Assembly (NCBI GenBank): GCA_027066265.1
Contig: JAMOOB010000156.1
Span: 1-12,141, forward strand
Direction of reading: 5' to 3'
From: Desulfurococcales archaeon
Lineage (GTDB): Archaea; Thermoproteota; Thermoprotei_A; Sulfolobales; Ignisphaeraceae
Length of the DNA: 12,141 bases
The notes under the pieces were generated by a model. That model did no database searches. It had not been told where the DNA came from and worked only from the letters and a program-made list of their open reading frames with translations. The translations under genes and the position numbers were made by a program. Shown here piece after piece: positions 1 through 5,823 of this stretch. Each line of letters begins with the position of its first letter. Positions within the stretch are counted from its first letter, which is position 1.

Positions 1-594
1 GTTGGTGATTCGCTCCAGATCGCTGCAATCTATTCTATGAGAGCAGACTCTTGGACCGGTCCACATTATGTGGATCTCTGGATCGAGTAGCGAACCTATT
101 TGCTTCATGTAGTCCTCGACGACATCGTAGTAGAACGTGGGGCAGAAGACCATGGTCCTAGGCCTTAGCTCCCTATAGACGTGGTTCACTAGAGCTGCCT
201 GAGCTTCTGCTAGACTTCGAAAACCTTTCCCTCTCAATACGGGTGGTATGTCGTCTAGGAATAGAGCTATGCATTCGATGCCGAGCTCCATGAAGTACTC
301 GAACTTTCTAACGAGTAGAGCTATGTCGTGAGGAGATGAGTAGTCTATATCTAGCCCTGGACTCAGTGCGAAACATACCTCGACACCGTAGCGCTTGGCA
401 GCGTCTACGAACATCGAGAAGCTTTCCACGAAGTTCTGCGGGTACGGTGATCGCCACCATTGACGGTGATACGGATCCCACTTAGGACCGTAGATGTAGG
501 TATCTAGCTCTATCCTACCCATGAATTCGACCATAGTAATCCTATCGATCCAATCCCACATAGGTCCGTAGAATCCTTCAACGATCCCCATCAT
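1..594 (-). CDS. GH84 beta-N-acetylglucosaminidase, partial (C-terminus beyond window)
   Basis: It should hydrolyse terminal beta-linked GlcNAc (or related N-acetylated sugars) with the neighbouring-group mechanism of family GH84 (bacterial NagH, eukaryotic O-GlcNAcase). The 198 visible residues are open to the edge and carry the family hallmarks: GIVEGFYG at 3-10, a DTYIYGPKWDPYHR block at 31-44, the catalytic Asp pair in FLDDI (Asp114, Asp115), FCPT at 150-153 and MWTGPRV at 177-183. The conserved barrel begins almost at the start codon with no signal peptide, so the enzyme is probably intracellular. I chose ATG 594 because GGTG at 601-604 sits six bases upstream. GTG 603 or TTG 612 would add only a few residues, and ATG 591 is also possible. 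It lies just downstream of the carboxypeptidase gene, with NagA and a GlmS-like protein nearby. Family is near certain; the natural substrate is not known. Confidence 0.93.
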   Translation of the reverse strand, partial: MMGIVEGFYGPMWDWIDRITMVEFMGRIELDTYIYGPKWDPYHRQWWRSPYPQNFVESFSMFVDAAKRYGVEVCFALSPGLDIDYSSPHDIALLVRKFEYFMELGIECIALFLDDIPPVLRGKGFRSLAEAQAALVNHVYRELRPRTMVFCPTFYYDVVEDYMKQIGSLLDPEIHIMWTGPRVCSHRIDCSDLERITN

Positions 595-600
595 ATGAAG

Positions 601-634
601 CACCCAGTGCAAGGTCTGTCGAAGGAGTTTAATA
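601..634 (-). promoter_or_regulatory. Putative promoter and ribosome site of the GH84 gene
   Basis: A TATTAAA box at 634-628 on the minus strand overlaps the TAA stop of the upstream carboxypeptidase gene. Its centre is about 37 bases before ATG 594, so transcription would start near 605. GGTG at 604-601, six bases before the ATG, fits a crenarchaeal Shine-Dalgarno. The gene could also be read through from the peptidase gene. Box assignment is by eye. Confidence 0.4.
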
Positions 635-1831
635 GATTCGATGTATCGATACGTTGAGCCACGAATCTATAGTTGTTCTAACACTTCGTTCAGCGAACAG
701 CTTGACGAGGTAGTAGCTATCGTCGAGTAGAATCCTTGCAATCCTAGAGAATCTCTGAGGCATTTCGATCACAACGCTATCCTCTACGAGCTTAGCATCG
801 ATACCGTGCCTAGATAGATGCTCGTGTGCACGCACTGCATCGGGTCCCTTAACTACGTATTTCCTAGGTCCTTCCAGACCAACTATCTCGTCGTATCTAC
901 GATCGAGTCTCTCAACGATCTTTACGAAGTCTACGTTCTTCGAGACGAACTCTATGGTTCTCCGAATAGCTTCGAGATGCGCTAGAATACGTTCGTATAT
1001 GAGGTACGTACCTAGCCCAACGCCCCACGTCTCGACCAGTACTTTGGCGCGACCTTCGAGGGGTACGTGGCTACCGAGGTAGATGGGTGGGATCGCTGCA
1101 ATGCCGTTACCGGGGCGAAGGATCTTCACTACCAAACCCGTTGCTTTCTCGATAGCGTTGCGGATGATCGAGGCTAGGACCATAGATAGTGCCTGTACTT
1201 CGGGAGAGGTTCCGATGTACGGAGCATCGGTTACGTACGCATCGAATCCCTCCGTTTCGTGAGCCCATCTAGGAGGCGAACCTCTACGTGCATAGAACTC
1301 GTGTAGGTCTAGAACGATGTGTGGATCGAATCTATGAATGAAGCTGTGGATGGCTTGGGTTTCGGGAAGCCGAAGCTCGAGCCAATCGCGGTTCATGTCA
1401 CGTAGACTAGCCGTAAGCCTTGCCTCTGCGCAATCGCATTTCCAGCTAGGTGCACCGCATCGTTCAAGGCATGGACCCAGCCTCGACAAGCCATCGGGGT
1501 TCGCACACGGTATCACGGCGAGCTCCATGCCTTCGATCCGGATCTCGTTCTCCATAACCATCCTAACGAAGTTCATTGCCGCAACTATCGGAGCTGGTTC
1601 GCTACCGTGTTGACCAGCCACGATAAGGATGCGAACATCGCCGCTACCGACTCTCATTGCATAGATAGGGCGCCCCTCCTGGCTACGACCAACCTCCTCA
1701 ACTTTGAAACCTCTACGCGATGCAGATGCAGCAAGGTTTTCGATGTCTTGGGGCGTTGGTATCGATAGAAAGAGTCTCGACAACGTTGTCACCACGTTAC
1801 CGAAACATGGTTCGAGATTAATACGTCTCAT
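629..1831 (-). CDS. M14-family zinc carboxypeptidase-like protein
   Basis: A metallo-carboxypeptidase-fold hydrolase of 400 residues that should remove a C-terminal residue or a similar amide-linked group; its specificity is not predictable. Seen: GRPIYAMRVG at 53-62, zinc ligands in HGSE (His75, Glu78), NPDG at 111-114, MNRDW at 146-150 (substrate-binding Asn/Arg), LDLHEF with the third zinc ligand His177, and LVETWG with the general-base Glu267. The catalytic set is complete. About 130 residues follow Glu267, and a four-cysteine cluster (121-134) is unusual. There is no signal peptide, so it is probably cytosolic. The ATG at 1831 has no clear Shine-Dalgarno, and a GTG at codon 13 or 14 is an alternative. 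It is divergent from the ceramidase-like gene across 46 bases and followed by the GH84 gene 34 bases after its stop, suggesting a two-gene unit. A peptidic or amide-substituted glycan is one possible target (inference). Confidence 0.85.
   Translation of the reverse strand: MRRINLEPCFGNVVTTLSRLFLSIPTPQDIENLAASASRRGFKVEEVGRSQEGRPIYAMRVGSGDVRILIVAGQHGSEPAPIVAAMNFVRMVMENEIRIEGMELAVIPCANPDGLSRLGPCLERCGAPSWKCDCAEARLTASLRDMNRDWLELRLPETQAIHSFIHRFDPHIVLDLHEFYARRGSPPRWAHETEGFDAYVTDAPYIGTSPEVQALSMVLASIIRNAIEKATGLVVKILRPGNGIAAIPPIYLGSHVPLEGRAKVLVETWGVGLGTYLIYERILAHLEAIRRTIEFVSKNVDFVKIVERLDRRYDEIVGLEGPRKYVVKGPDAVRAHEHLSRHGIDAKLVEDSVVIEMPQRFSRIARILLDDSYYLVKLFAERSVRTTIDSWLNVSIHRIY
643..652. repeat. 10-bp perfect palindrome upstream of the GH84 TATA box
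   Basis: GTATCGATAC reads the same on both strands. It lies inside the last codons of the carboxypeptidase gene, nine bases upstream of the GH84 TATA-like box. It shares the half-site GTATCG with the 8841-8865 inverted repeat beside the nagA promoter. TATCGAT is common in this composition, so it may be chance. Confidence 0.3.
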
Positions 1832-1841
1832 CTAGCAAAGG

Positions 1842-1873
1842 CTATAAGCTTCGAGGAACCCTCTATCTGAGGG
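1842..1873 (+). promoter_or_regulatory. Putative promoter and ribosome site of the ceramidase-like gene
   Basis: CTATAAGC at 1842-1849 resembles an archaeal box A and is preceded by a purine-rich GCAAAG that could be the TFB element. Its centre is about 33 bases before the TTG start, giving a start site near 1872. GAGGG at 1869-1873 is four bases before the TTG. The 46-base gap also has to hold the promoter of the divergent peptidase gene, for which I see only a weak GATAG at 1867-1863. Confidence 0.45.
1859..1873. repeat. Short inverted repeat CCCTC-N5-GAGGG in the divergent promoter gap
   Basis: CCCTC (1859-1863) and GAGGG (1869-1873) are perfect complements separated by TATCT. The right arm is the likely ribosome site of the ceramidase-like gene. 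It could be a small operator or, if the transcript starts upstream, a hairpin that hides the ribosome site. Five-base arms make chance a real possibility. Confidence 0.3.
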
Positions 1874-1877
1874 CATT

Positions 1878-3161
1878 TTGACGCTGTACTGTGGTTCTGC
1901 AAGCGTAAGCTTAGCACCACCTCTAGGAATGCCTATGGCTGGCTACCTCGATAGAGAAGGATACGCATCGGGATTCCTAGACGATCTACGTGCTAGATGC
2001 ATTGCTCTAGCGAACGATGGCTCAGAGGTTCTTCTAGTACTCATGGACATCGTTAGAGTGGATAGCGATCTAGATCGAGAGCTACGCATTGCGTTGAGTA
2101 GGGCTCTGGGCGTAGATGAACGCAACGTTGTTCTGATGGCTACGCATACGCATTCCGGTCCCGAGGTAAGTCTCGGTGAATGGAGTACGAAGCCTCTGAA
2201 CCGTGATGAGCAGGCAATTGTTAGGAAGTTTCGTAGCGAACTCGTGAGGAAAGTCGTGAACTGTGCAGTAGCAGCTTTCGAATCTATGGAGTCGTGCCGG
2301 GCTGAGCTTCATCGTGCAGAGATCTTTGGGGTTGCTAGCAATAGGATAGATCCATCTAAGCAGTTCGATCCAGAGATGCTCTACATAATCCTTGCATCCA
2401 GTGGAAGGATCCGTGCATGTCTAGCTAACTTTGCTTGCCATCCAACAGTGTTGGGACCTAGCAACACGCTCTACTCTGGAGATCTACATGGTTGGTGTTC
2501 ACGCGAACTAGAGGAGATCCTAGGATCGGTAGTGATGATCACCAACGGTGCGGCTGGCAACGTTAGTACGAGGTATACTAGGCGAGGTCACGGTGTTGAA
2601 GAACTAGAACGAATGAGTGCAATTGTCGTGGATAGCTTCGTAAAGGCTCTCGATAGTGCAACAGCTATCGAACTCGAGGGAGACGAGCTAGATCTCGAAT
2701 GGTACTCGATGAATGTACCGGTGAAGGAAGTTGATCTAGACGAGCTTGCTAGGAAGGTACACGAGTACGAGAACGAATACAGGAAGCTTCTCGAAAGCAA
2801 TGCTCCGCATGCAGAGGTCCAGAAAGCTAAGAGCAAGTACTTCGGTGCTAAGATCGCGCTAGAGAGATTTCGAAGGATTGGGAAGAGCGTAGAGCTTAGA
2901 CTCGGTGTTTTGAGGATAGGTAGATTCTCAGCGCTACTCTTTCCCGGAGAACTCTTCGTTGAGTACCAGCTAGAGCTCAAGAATAACGCTATACAGAGAG
3001 ACCTCTACGCTACGGTCGTGGGCTACGCAAACGGTTACGTAGGCTACGTACCGTACCCCGGCTACGGTGAGACGTACGAAAGCCTCGTATCCGTGGTAGA
3101 TCCATCCTATCTCGAAGAGTTGAAGATCAAGATCGTGGAGATCGTTCTAAGTAAGCGGTAG
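1878..3161 (+). CDS. Neutral/alkaline ceramidase N-domain family hydrolase, short intracellular form
   Basis: A zinc amidohydrolase of the neutral/alkaline non-lysosomal ceramidase family (427 residues). Characterised members cut the N-acyl amide bond of ceramide. Seen: GMPMAGYLDREG at 17-28, LDDLRARCI at 34-42, THTHSGP at 89-95 (His90/His92 zinc region), FACHPT with the probable zinc ligand His188, SGDLHGW at 200-206, GAAGNVSTR at 224-232 with the likely catalytic Ser230, FPGELF with probable ligand Glu358, and YANGYVGYVP at 383-392 containing the active-site tyrosine region. True ceramidases are secreted, about 600-700 residues long and have a C-terminal Ig-like domain; this protein has neither signal peptide nor that domain. 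A charged helical stretch (about 285-335) is inserted before the last core strands. It starts at TTG 1878. Archaeal lipids contain no ceramide, so another N-acyl substrate, possibly an N-acyl amino sugar, is more plausible (inference). It is first in a four-gene plus-strand run. Confidence 0.85.
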   Translation: MTLYCGSASVSLAPPLGMPMAGYLDREGYASGFLDDLRARCIALANDGSEVLLVLMDIVRVDSDLDRELRIALSRALGVDERNVVLMATHTHSGPEVSLGEWSTKPLNRDEQAIVRKFRSELVRKVVNCAVAAFESMESCRAELHRAEIFGVASNRIDPSKQFDPEMLYIILASSGRIRACLANFACHPTVLGPSNTLYSGDLHGWCSRELEEILGSVVMITNGAAGNVSTRYTRRGHGVEELERMSAIVVDSFVKALDSATAIELEGDELDLEWYSMNVPVKEVDLDELARKVHEYENEYRKLLESNAPHAEVQKAKSKYFGAKIALERFRRIGKSVELRLGVLRIGRFSALLFPGELFVEYQLELKNNAIQRDLYATVVGYANGYVGYVPYPGYGETYESLVSVVDPSYLEELKIKIVEIVLSKR

Positions 3162-3181
3162 AGGCGTTGCAACGAAAGGAT

Positions 3182-3189
3182 CTAATAGG
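3182..3189 (+). promoter_or_regulatory. Possible TATA-like box before the isomerase gene
   Basis: CTAATAGG lies in the 60-base gap after the ceramidase-like gene, centred about 36 bases before ATG 3222, the same distance as the other boxes here. The ribosome site is weak: TGATC at 3216-3220 is almost next to the ATG. Read-through from the upstream gene is equally possible. Confidence 0.25.
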
Positions 3190-3221
3190 TGTGGCTATGA
3201 TCTTTGTCTCGGGCTTGATCT

Positions 3222-4025
3222 ATGAAGATCGGGATCAACGTATGGAGCTATCCCAAAGGGCTCGAGCTAGAGAAGATCGTTGTCAAGACTAAGGAGATAG
3301 GGTATCAAGGAATCGAGCTAGCGATAGCTCTGGAAGATATTGAGCTAGATAGATCGGCGTTCAAAGAACGTTGGAGCAAGGTGAAGGACCTCGTAGCTTC
3401 TTACAATCTCGAAGTTCCTAGCATTGCCACGGGATTGTTCTGGAGGTTCAACCCTATCGATGTTAACAACCTCGACAAGGCGCTGAAAGTAGTAGAGCTC
3501 GAATGCATAGCTGCATCGATTCTAGGTGCTCGTACCATACTCGTGGTTCCCGGAAGCGCTATCTCGGATCTCAGCTACGAAGAGCATTACCGTAGAGCTA
3601 TCGAGTTCCTACGGAAGGCGAGCGATATCGCTAAGGACTACGGTATCGTAATAGGCGTCGAGAACGTATGGAATCGTGTATTCGGAGCACCGTACGATTT
3701 CTACAAGCTGGTTACCGAGGTTGGTAGAGAGAACGTCAAGGCATACCTAGACGTAGGCAACACTCTTCCGCACTCCATACCGGAGCACTGGATCGATGTT
3801 CTTGGACGCGAACTGATTGCGCAGATACACGTCAAGGACTTCAGCGTTGCTGAGCTAAAGTTCGGAATCCCGTTGACTGGAGATGTTAACTGGCATGCAG
3901 TAGCACGGAGACTACGCGCGATCGGATACGATGGCTACGTAGTTGCCGAGGTACCTCCATACCGTGGAGACCCGTTCAAGGCTGCCGAAGATACCTACAC
4001 ATCTCTTAGAAAGATCTTCGGGTGA
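3222..4025 (+). CDS. Sugar phosphate isomerase/epimerase (xylose-isomerase-like TIM barrel)
   Basis: A 267-residue member of the AP-endonuclease-2/xylose-isomerase-like barrel family, which includes keto-sugar epimerases, hydroxypyruvate isomerase and inosose dehydratase. It should isomerise, epimerise or dehydrate a sugar or sugar derivative using a divalent metal. Seen: strand 1 MKIGINVWSY, GYQGIEL at 27-33, GARTILVVPG at 102-111, and the four metal ligands Glu147 (GVENVW), Asp177 (YLDVGN), His203 (QIHVKD) and Glu243 (VVAEVP). All four are present, so the site looks active. The length is normal. The stop codon is embedded in the ribosome site of the next gene (GGTGA), so the two are surely co-transcribed and probably translationally coupled. 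Pairing with a Gfo/Idh/MocA oxidoreductase is a common arrangement in sugar and inositol catabolism, where an oxidised 3-keto intermediate is processed. The exact substrate is unknown. Confidence 0.88.
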   Translation: MKIGINVWSYPKGLELEKIVVKTKEIGYQGIELAIALEDIELDRSAFKERWSKVKDLVASYNLEVPSIATGLFWRFNPIDVNNLDKALKVVELECIAASILGARTILVVPGSAISDLSYEEHYRRAIEFLRKASDIAKDYGIVIGVENVWNRVFGAPYDFYKLVTEVGRENVKAYLDVGNTLPHSIPEHWIDVLGRELIAQIHVKDFSVAELKFGIPLTGDVNWHAVARRLRAIGYDGYVVAEVPPYRGDPFKAAEDTYTSLRKIFG

Positions 4026-4029
4026 GATC

Positions 4030-5007
4030 ATGGTCGTTAAGCTCGGGATCGTTGGAGTAGGATTCATGGGAGGTACACTCCTCGAGTTGCTAAAGAAAGA
4101 GTTCGCTTCCAGAGCTCAAGTGGTTGCAGTATGCGATGTAGCCGATCAAGCGCTAGAGAAAGCGCGTTCGTTAGGAGTAGAGAAGCTGTACAAGGACTAC
4201 GATGAGATGCTCGATAAGGAATCCCTCGACGCAGTCATAGTAGCAACACCACCGCATCTACACCGCGAGCATGCGATTAAAGCGTTGAGGAGGGGTCTCT
4301 ACGTACTACTCGAGAAACCCATGGCTAGGAACCTAGAGGAAGCCAAAGAGATCGCTGCTCACGCCGGAAACAGGCTCATGATAGCCTTCAGCCTTAGGTT
4401 CCACGAACTGTACCAGATGGTCAAGAACTACCTAGATCGCGAACTAGGCGAAGTACTGTTCCAGTGGCACGTAGCTCTAGGAAAGATACCTCCAATGCCT
4501 TGGGTCGGTAAGAAGGAGATCAGTGGAGGAATGATAAACGAGCACACGGTTCACGTACTCTACATCTTCAGATGGTATGCCGGCGAAGTACGCGAGGTAA
4601 TAGCTAGGACGTGGACCATCCAGAGCGGTATCGATATCGAGGACAACGCAGCGGTAACACTCATACATGAAAACGGCGCCGTTTCGCAGCTCGTACAATC
4701 CTGGAGCGGTGGTCATCGATGGAGGAAGTGGGGCGTTCAAGCTAAGAACGGTAGAGTGACGGTCGAGGACTACCTAGTAGGGCTCTACCGAGTCTCTAGA
4801 AACGATGGATCGGTAATCGCTGAGGGAGAGTTCAACAAACCCGTTGAACATCTCTGGATCAACGAGCTTAGAGCGTTTCTAGATAGTGTTGAGAATGGAT
4901 GGAAGCCCGAGCCAAACGAAGTAGATGGGTTGCGAGTACAGGAGATAGTTGAAGCGATCTATAGATCTGCACAGAGCGGAACAGTAGTGAAGCTTCCTCT
5001 AGCATGA
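4030..5007 (+). CDS. Gfo/Idh/MocA family NAD(P)-dependent sugar oxidoreductase
   Basis: A 325-residue dehydrogenase with an N-terminal Rossmann domain and a C-terminal alpha/beta substrate domain. Such enzymes oxidise or reduce sugars, sugar alcohols or sugar acids. Seen: the dinucleotide-binding turn GVGFMGG at 9-15, an acidic Asp36 at the end of the second strand (AVCDVAD) that suggests NAD rather than NADP, VATPPHLHREHA at 71-82, the signature EKP (Glu95, Lys96, Pro97) with the catalytic lysine, and GGMINEHTVH at 166-175 with His175. In that last motif the usual Asp is Glu171. I chose ATG 4030, not an earlier in-frame start, because the protein begins exactly at the Rossmann strand and GGTGA (4021-4025) lies four bases upstream, overlapping the previous stop codon. 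It is followed 21 bases later by the SIS gene. Substrate unknown; a derivative of an N-acetylated sugar is consistent with the locus. Confidence 0.9.
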   Translation: MVVKLGIVGVGFMGGTLLELLKKEFASRAQVVAVCDVADQALEKARSLGVEKLYKDYDEMLDKESLDAVIVATPPHLHREHAIKALRRGLYVLLEKPMARNLEEAKEIAAHAGNRLMIAFSLRFHELYQMVKNYLDRELGEVLFQWHVALGKIPPMPWVGKKEISGGMINEHTVHVLYIFRWYAGEVREVIARTWTIQSGIDIEDNAAVTLIHENGAVSQLVQSWSGGHRWRKWGVQAKNGRVTVEDYLVGLYRVSRNDGSVIAEGEFNKPVEHLWINELRAFLDSVENGWKPEPNEVDGLRVQEIVEAIYRSAQSGTVVKLPLA

Positions 5008-5028
5008 TTCTCCTCGAGGTGTGCTTTG

Positions 5029-5766
5029 ATGAAGGAGCTAGTCGAGCTCTACTCCAAAACAGTGATCGATGCTATTAGGAGAGTGTTGGAGGAGGAATGG
5101 GATAAGATCGAACGTGGAGGTCGAGAGATCGCTCGAGCAGCAATGGAGAACCGCGTAGTTCATGTTATCGGCGCAGGTCATTCAGCGATAGTTGCAGAAG
5201 AGATGTTCTATAGAGCGGGTGGATTAGCGAACGTGAATCCGATAATAGACACCGATATCACTGTAGCTCACGGAGCTAAGAAATCTACTATGATGGAGCA
5301 CGTCGAGGGCTACGCTAAGGTACTGCTCAAGAGTGCTGGTGTCGAGCCCGGAGATGTCGTGATCGTGGTATCGACGTCGGGAGTTAATACCTTCCCCGTG
5401 GAGGCAGCCATAGTAGCCAAAGAGCTCGGCGCCTTCACCATAGGTATAACGTCCATCAGCTACTCGGCGAGCTTGGAGCCGAGGAATAGGTACGGTAAGA
5501 GGCTGTTCGAAGTTGTAGATCTTGCAATAGACAACAAGGTTCCGCGAGGCGATGCCGTGGTCGAGGTTGGGAAGGGTATAAAGGTAGCTCCACTATCAAC
5601 CATCACCAACGCATTCATAGTACATAGCATGGTTATCGTAGCTACGAAGGTAATGCTGGAACAAGGAGTCATGCCAGCCGTATGGATAAGCAGTCATCTA
5701 CCCGAAGCCGCCAAACATAACGAGGAGCTATTCAAGAGATTCGGTCCAAGGATAAAGCTCCTCTAA
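5029..5766 (+). CDS. SIS-domain phosphosugar-binding protein, UPF0309 type
   Basis: A single-SIS-domain protein of 245 residues resembling the UPF0309 family (sugar isomerase domain-containing proteins), distantly related to MurNAc-6-phosphate etherase (MurQ). It should bind a phosphorylated, probably amino, sugar. Seen: an N-terminal helix pair (1-40), the phosphate-binding start VVHVIGAGHS at 43-52, AEEMFYRAGG at 56-65, NPIID at 70-74, the SIS signature STSGVN at 115-120 and a C-terminal helical part with TITNAF (191-196). I chose ATG 5029 over the adjacent TTG 5026 because GAGGTG at 5016-5021 is then seven bases away. As I recall, a Streptomyces member of this family (SCO4393) has been tied to amino-sugar metabolism and toxicity, which would fit here, but I cannot check it. 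It might act on GlcNAc-6-phosphate or a muramic-acid-like derivative. Family assignment is good; reaction is inference. Confidence 0.8.
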   Translation: MKELVELYSKTVIDAIRRVLEEEWDKIERGGREIARAAMENRVVHVIGAGHSAIVAEEMFYRAGGLANVNPIIDTDITVAHGAKKSTMMEHVEGYAKVLLKSAGVEPGDVVIVVSTSGVNTFPVEAAIVAKELGAFTIGITSISYSASLEPRNRYGKRLFEVVDLAIDNKVPRGDAVVEVGKGIKVAPLSTITNAFIVHSMVIVATKVMLEQGVMPAVWISSHLPEAAKHNEELFKRFGPRIKLL

Positions 5767-5784
5767 ACGTTTCGAGACACCAAC

Positions 5785-5817
5785 CTTATTTACGAAGGTA
5801 ACGTTGTTTCTCGGGGT
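5785..5817 (+). promoter_or_regulatory. Putative promoter and ribosome site of the GlmS-like gene
   Basis: TTATTTA at 5785-5791 is centred about 36 bases before the TTG start, predicting transcription from about 5814. GGGGT at 5813-5817 is six bases before the TTG. The box sits in a weak inverted repeat, ACCTT (5783-5787) and AAGGT (5795-5799). An 8-base palindrome AAACGTTT (5765-5772) spans the end of the SIS gene. The gene may therefore have its own control in addition to read-through. Confidence 0.4.
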
Positions 5818-5823
5818 CGTGAC

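Noticed and set aside
1338..1613. Plus-strand open frame of 91 codons
   Set aside because: It lies opposite the conserved core of the carboxypeptidase gene (HGSE to NRDW) and its serine/arginine-rich product resembles no family.
1758..1768. TATCGATA palindrome inside the carboxypeptidase gene as another regulator site
   Set aside because: ATCGAT strings are very common in this DNA because of codon choice, and this one is not near a start on the correct side.
3197..3275. Small open frame beginning at ATG 3197 before the isomerase gene
   Set aside because: It runs into the isomerase gene in another frame and its low-complexity product shows no family feature.
3943..4029. Extended N-terminus for the Gfo/Idh/MocA gene, overlapping the isomerase gene
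   Set aside because: The extra 29 residues are the isomerase gene in another frame; ATG 4030 follows a GGTGA ribosome site and starts exactly at the Rossmann fold.
5029..5766. Calling the SIS gene murQ
   Set aside because: It is shorter than MurQ (about 300 residues) and its GAGHS and AEEMFYRAGG motifs fit UPF0309 better; only a distant relation can be claimed.
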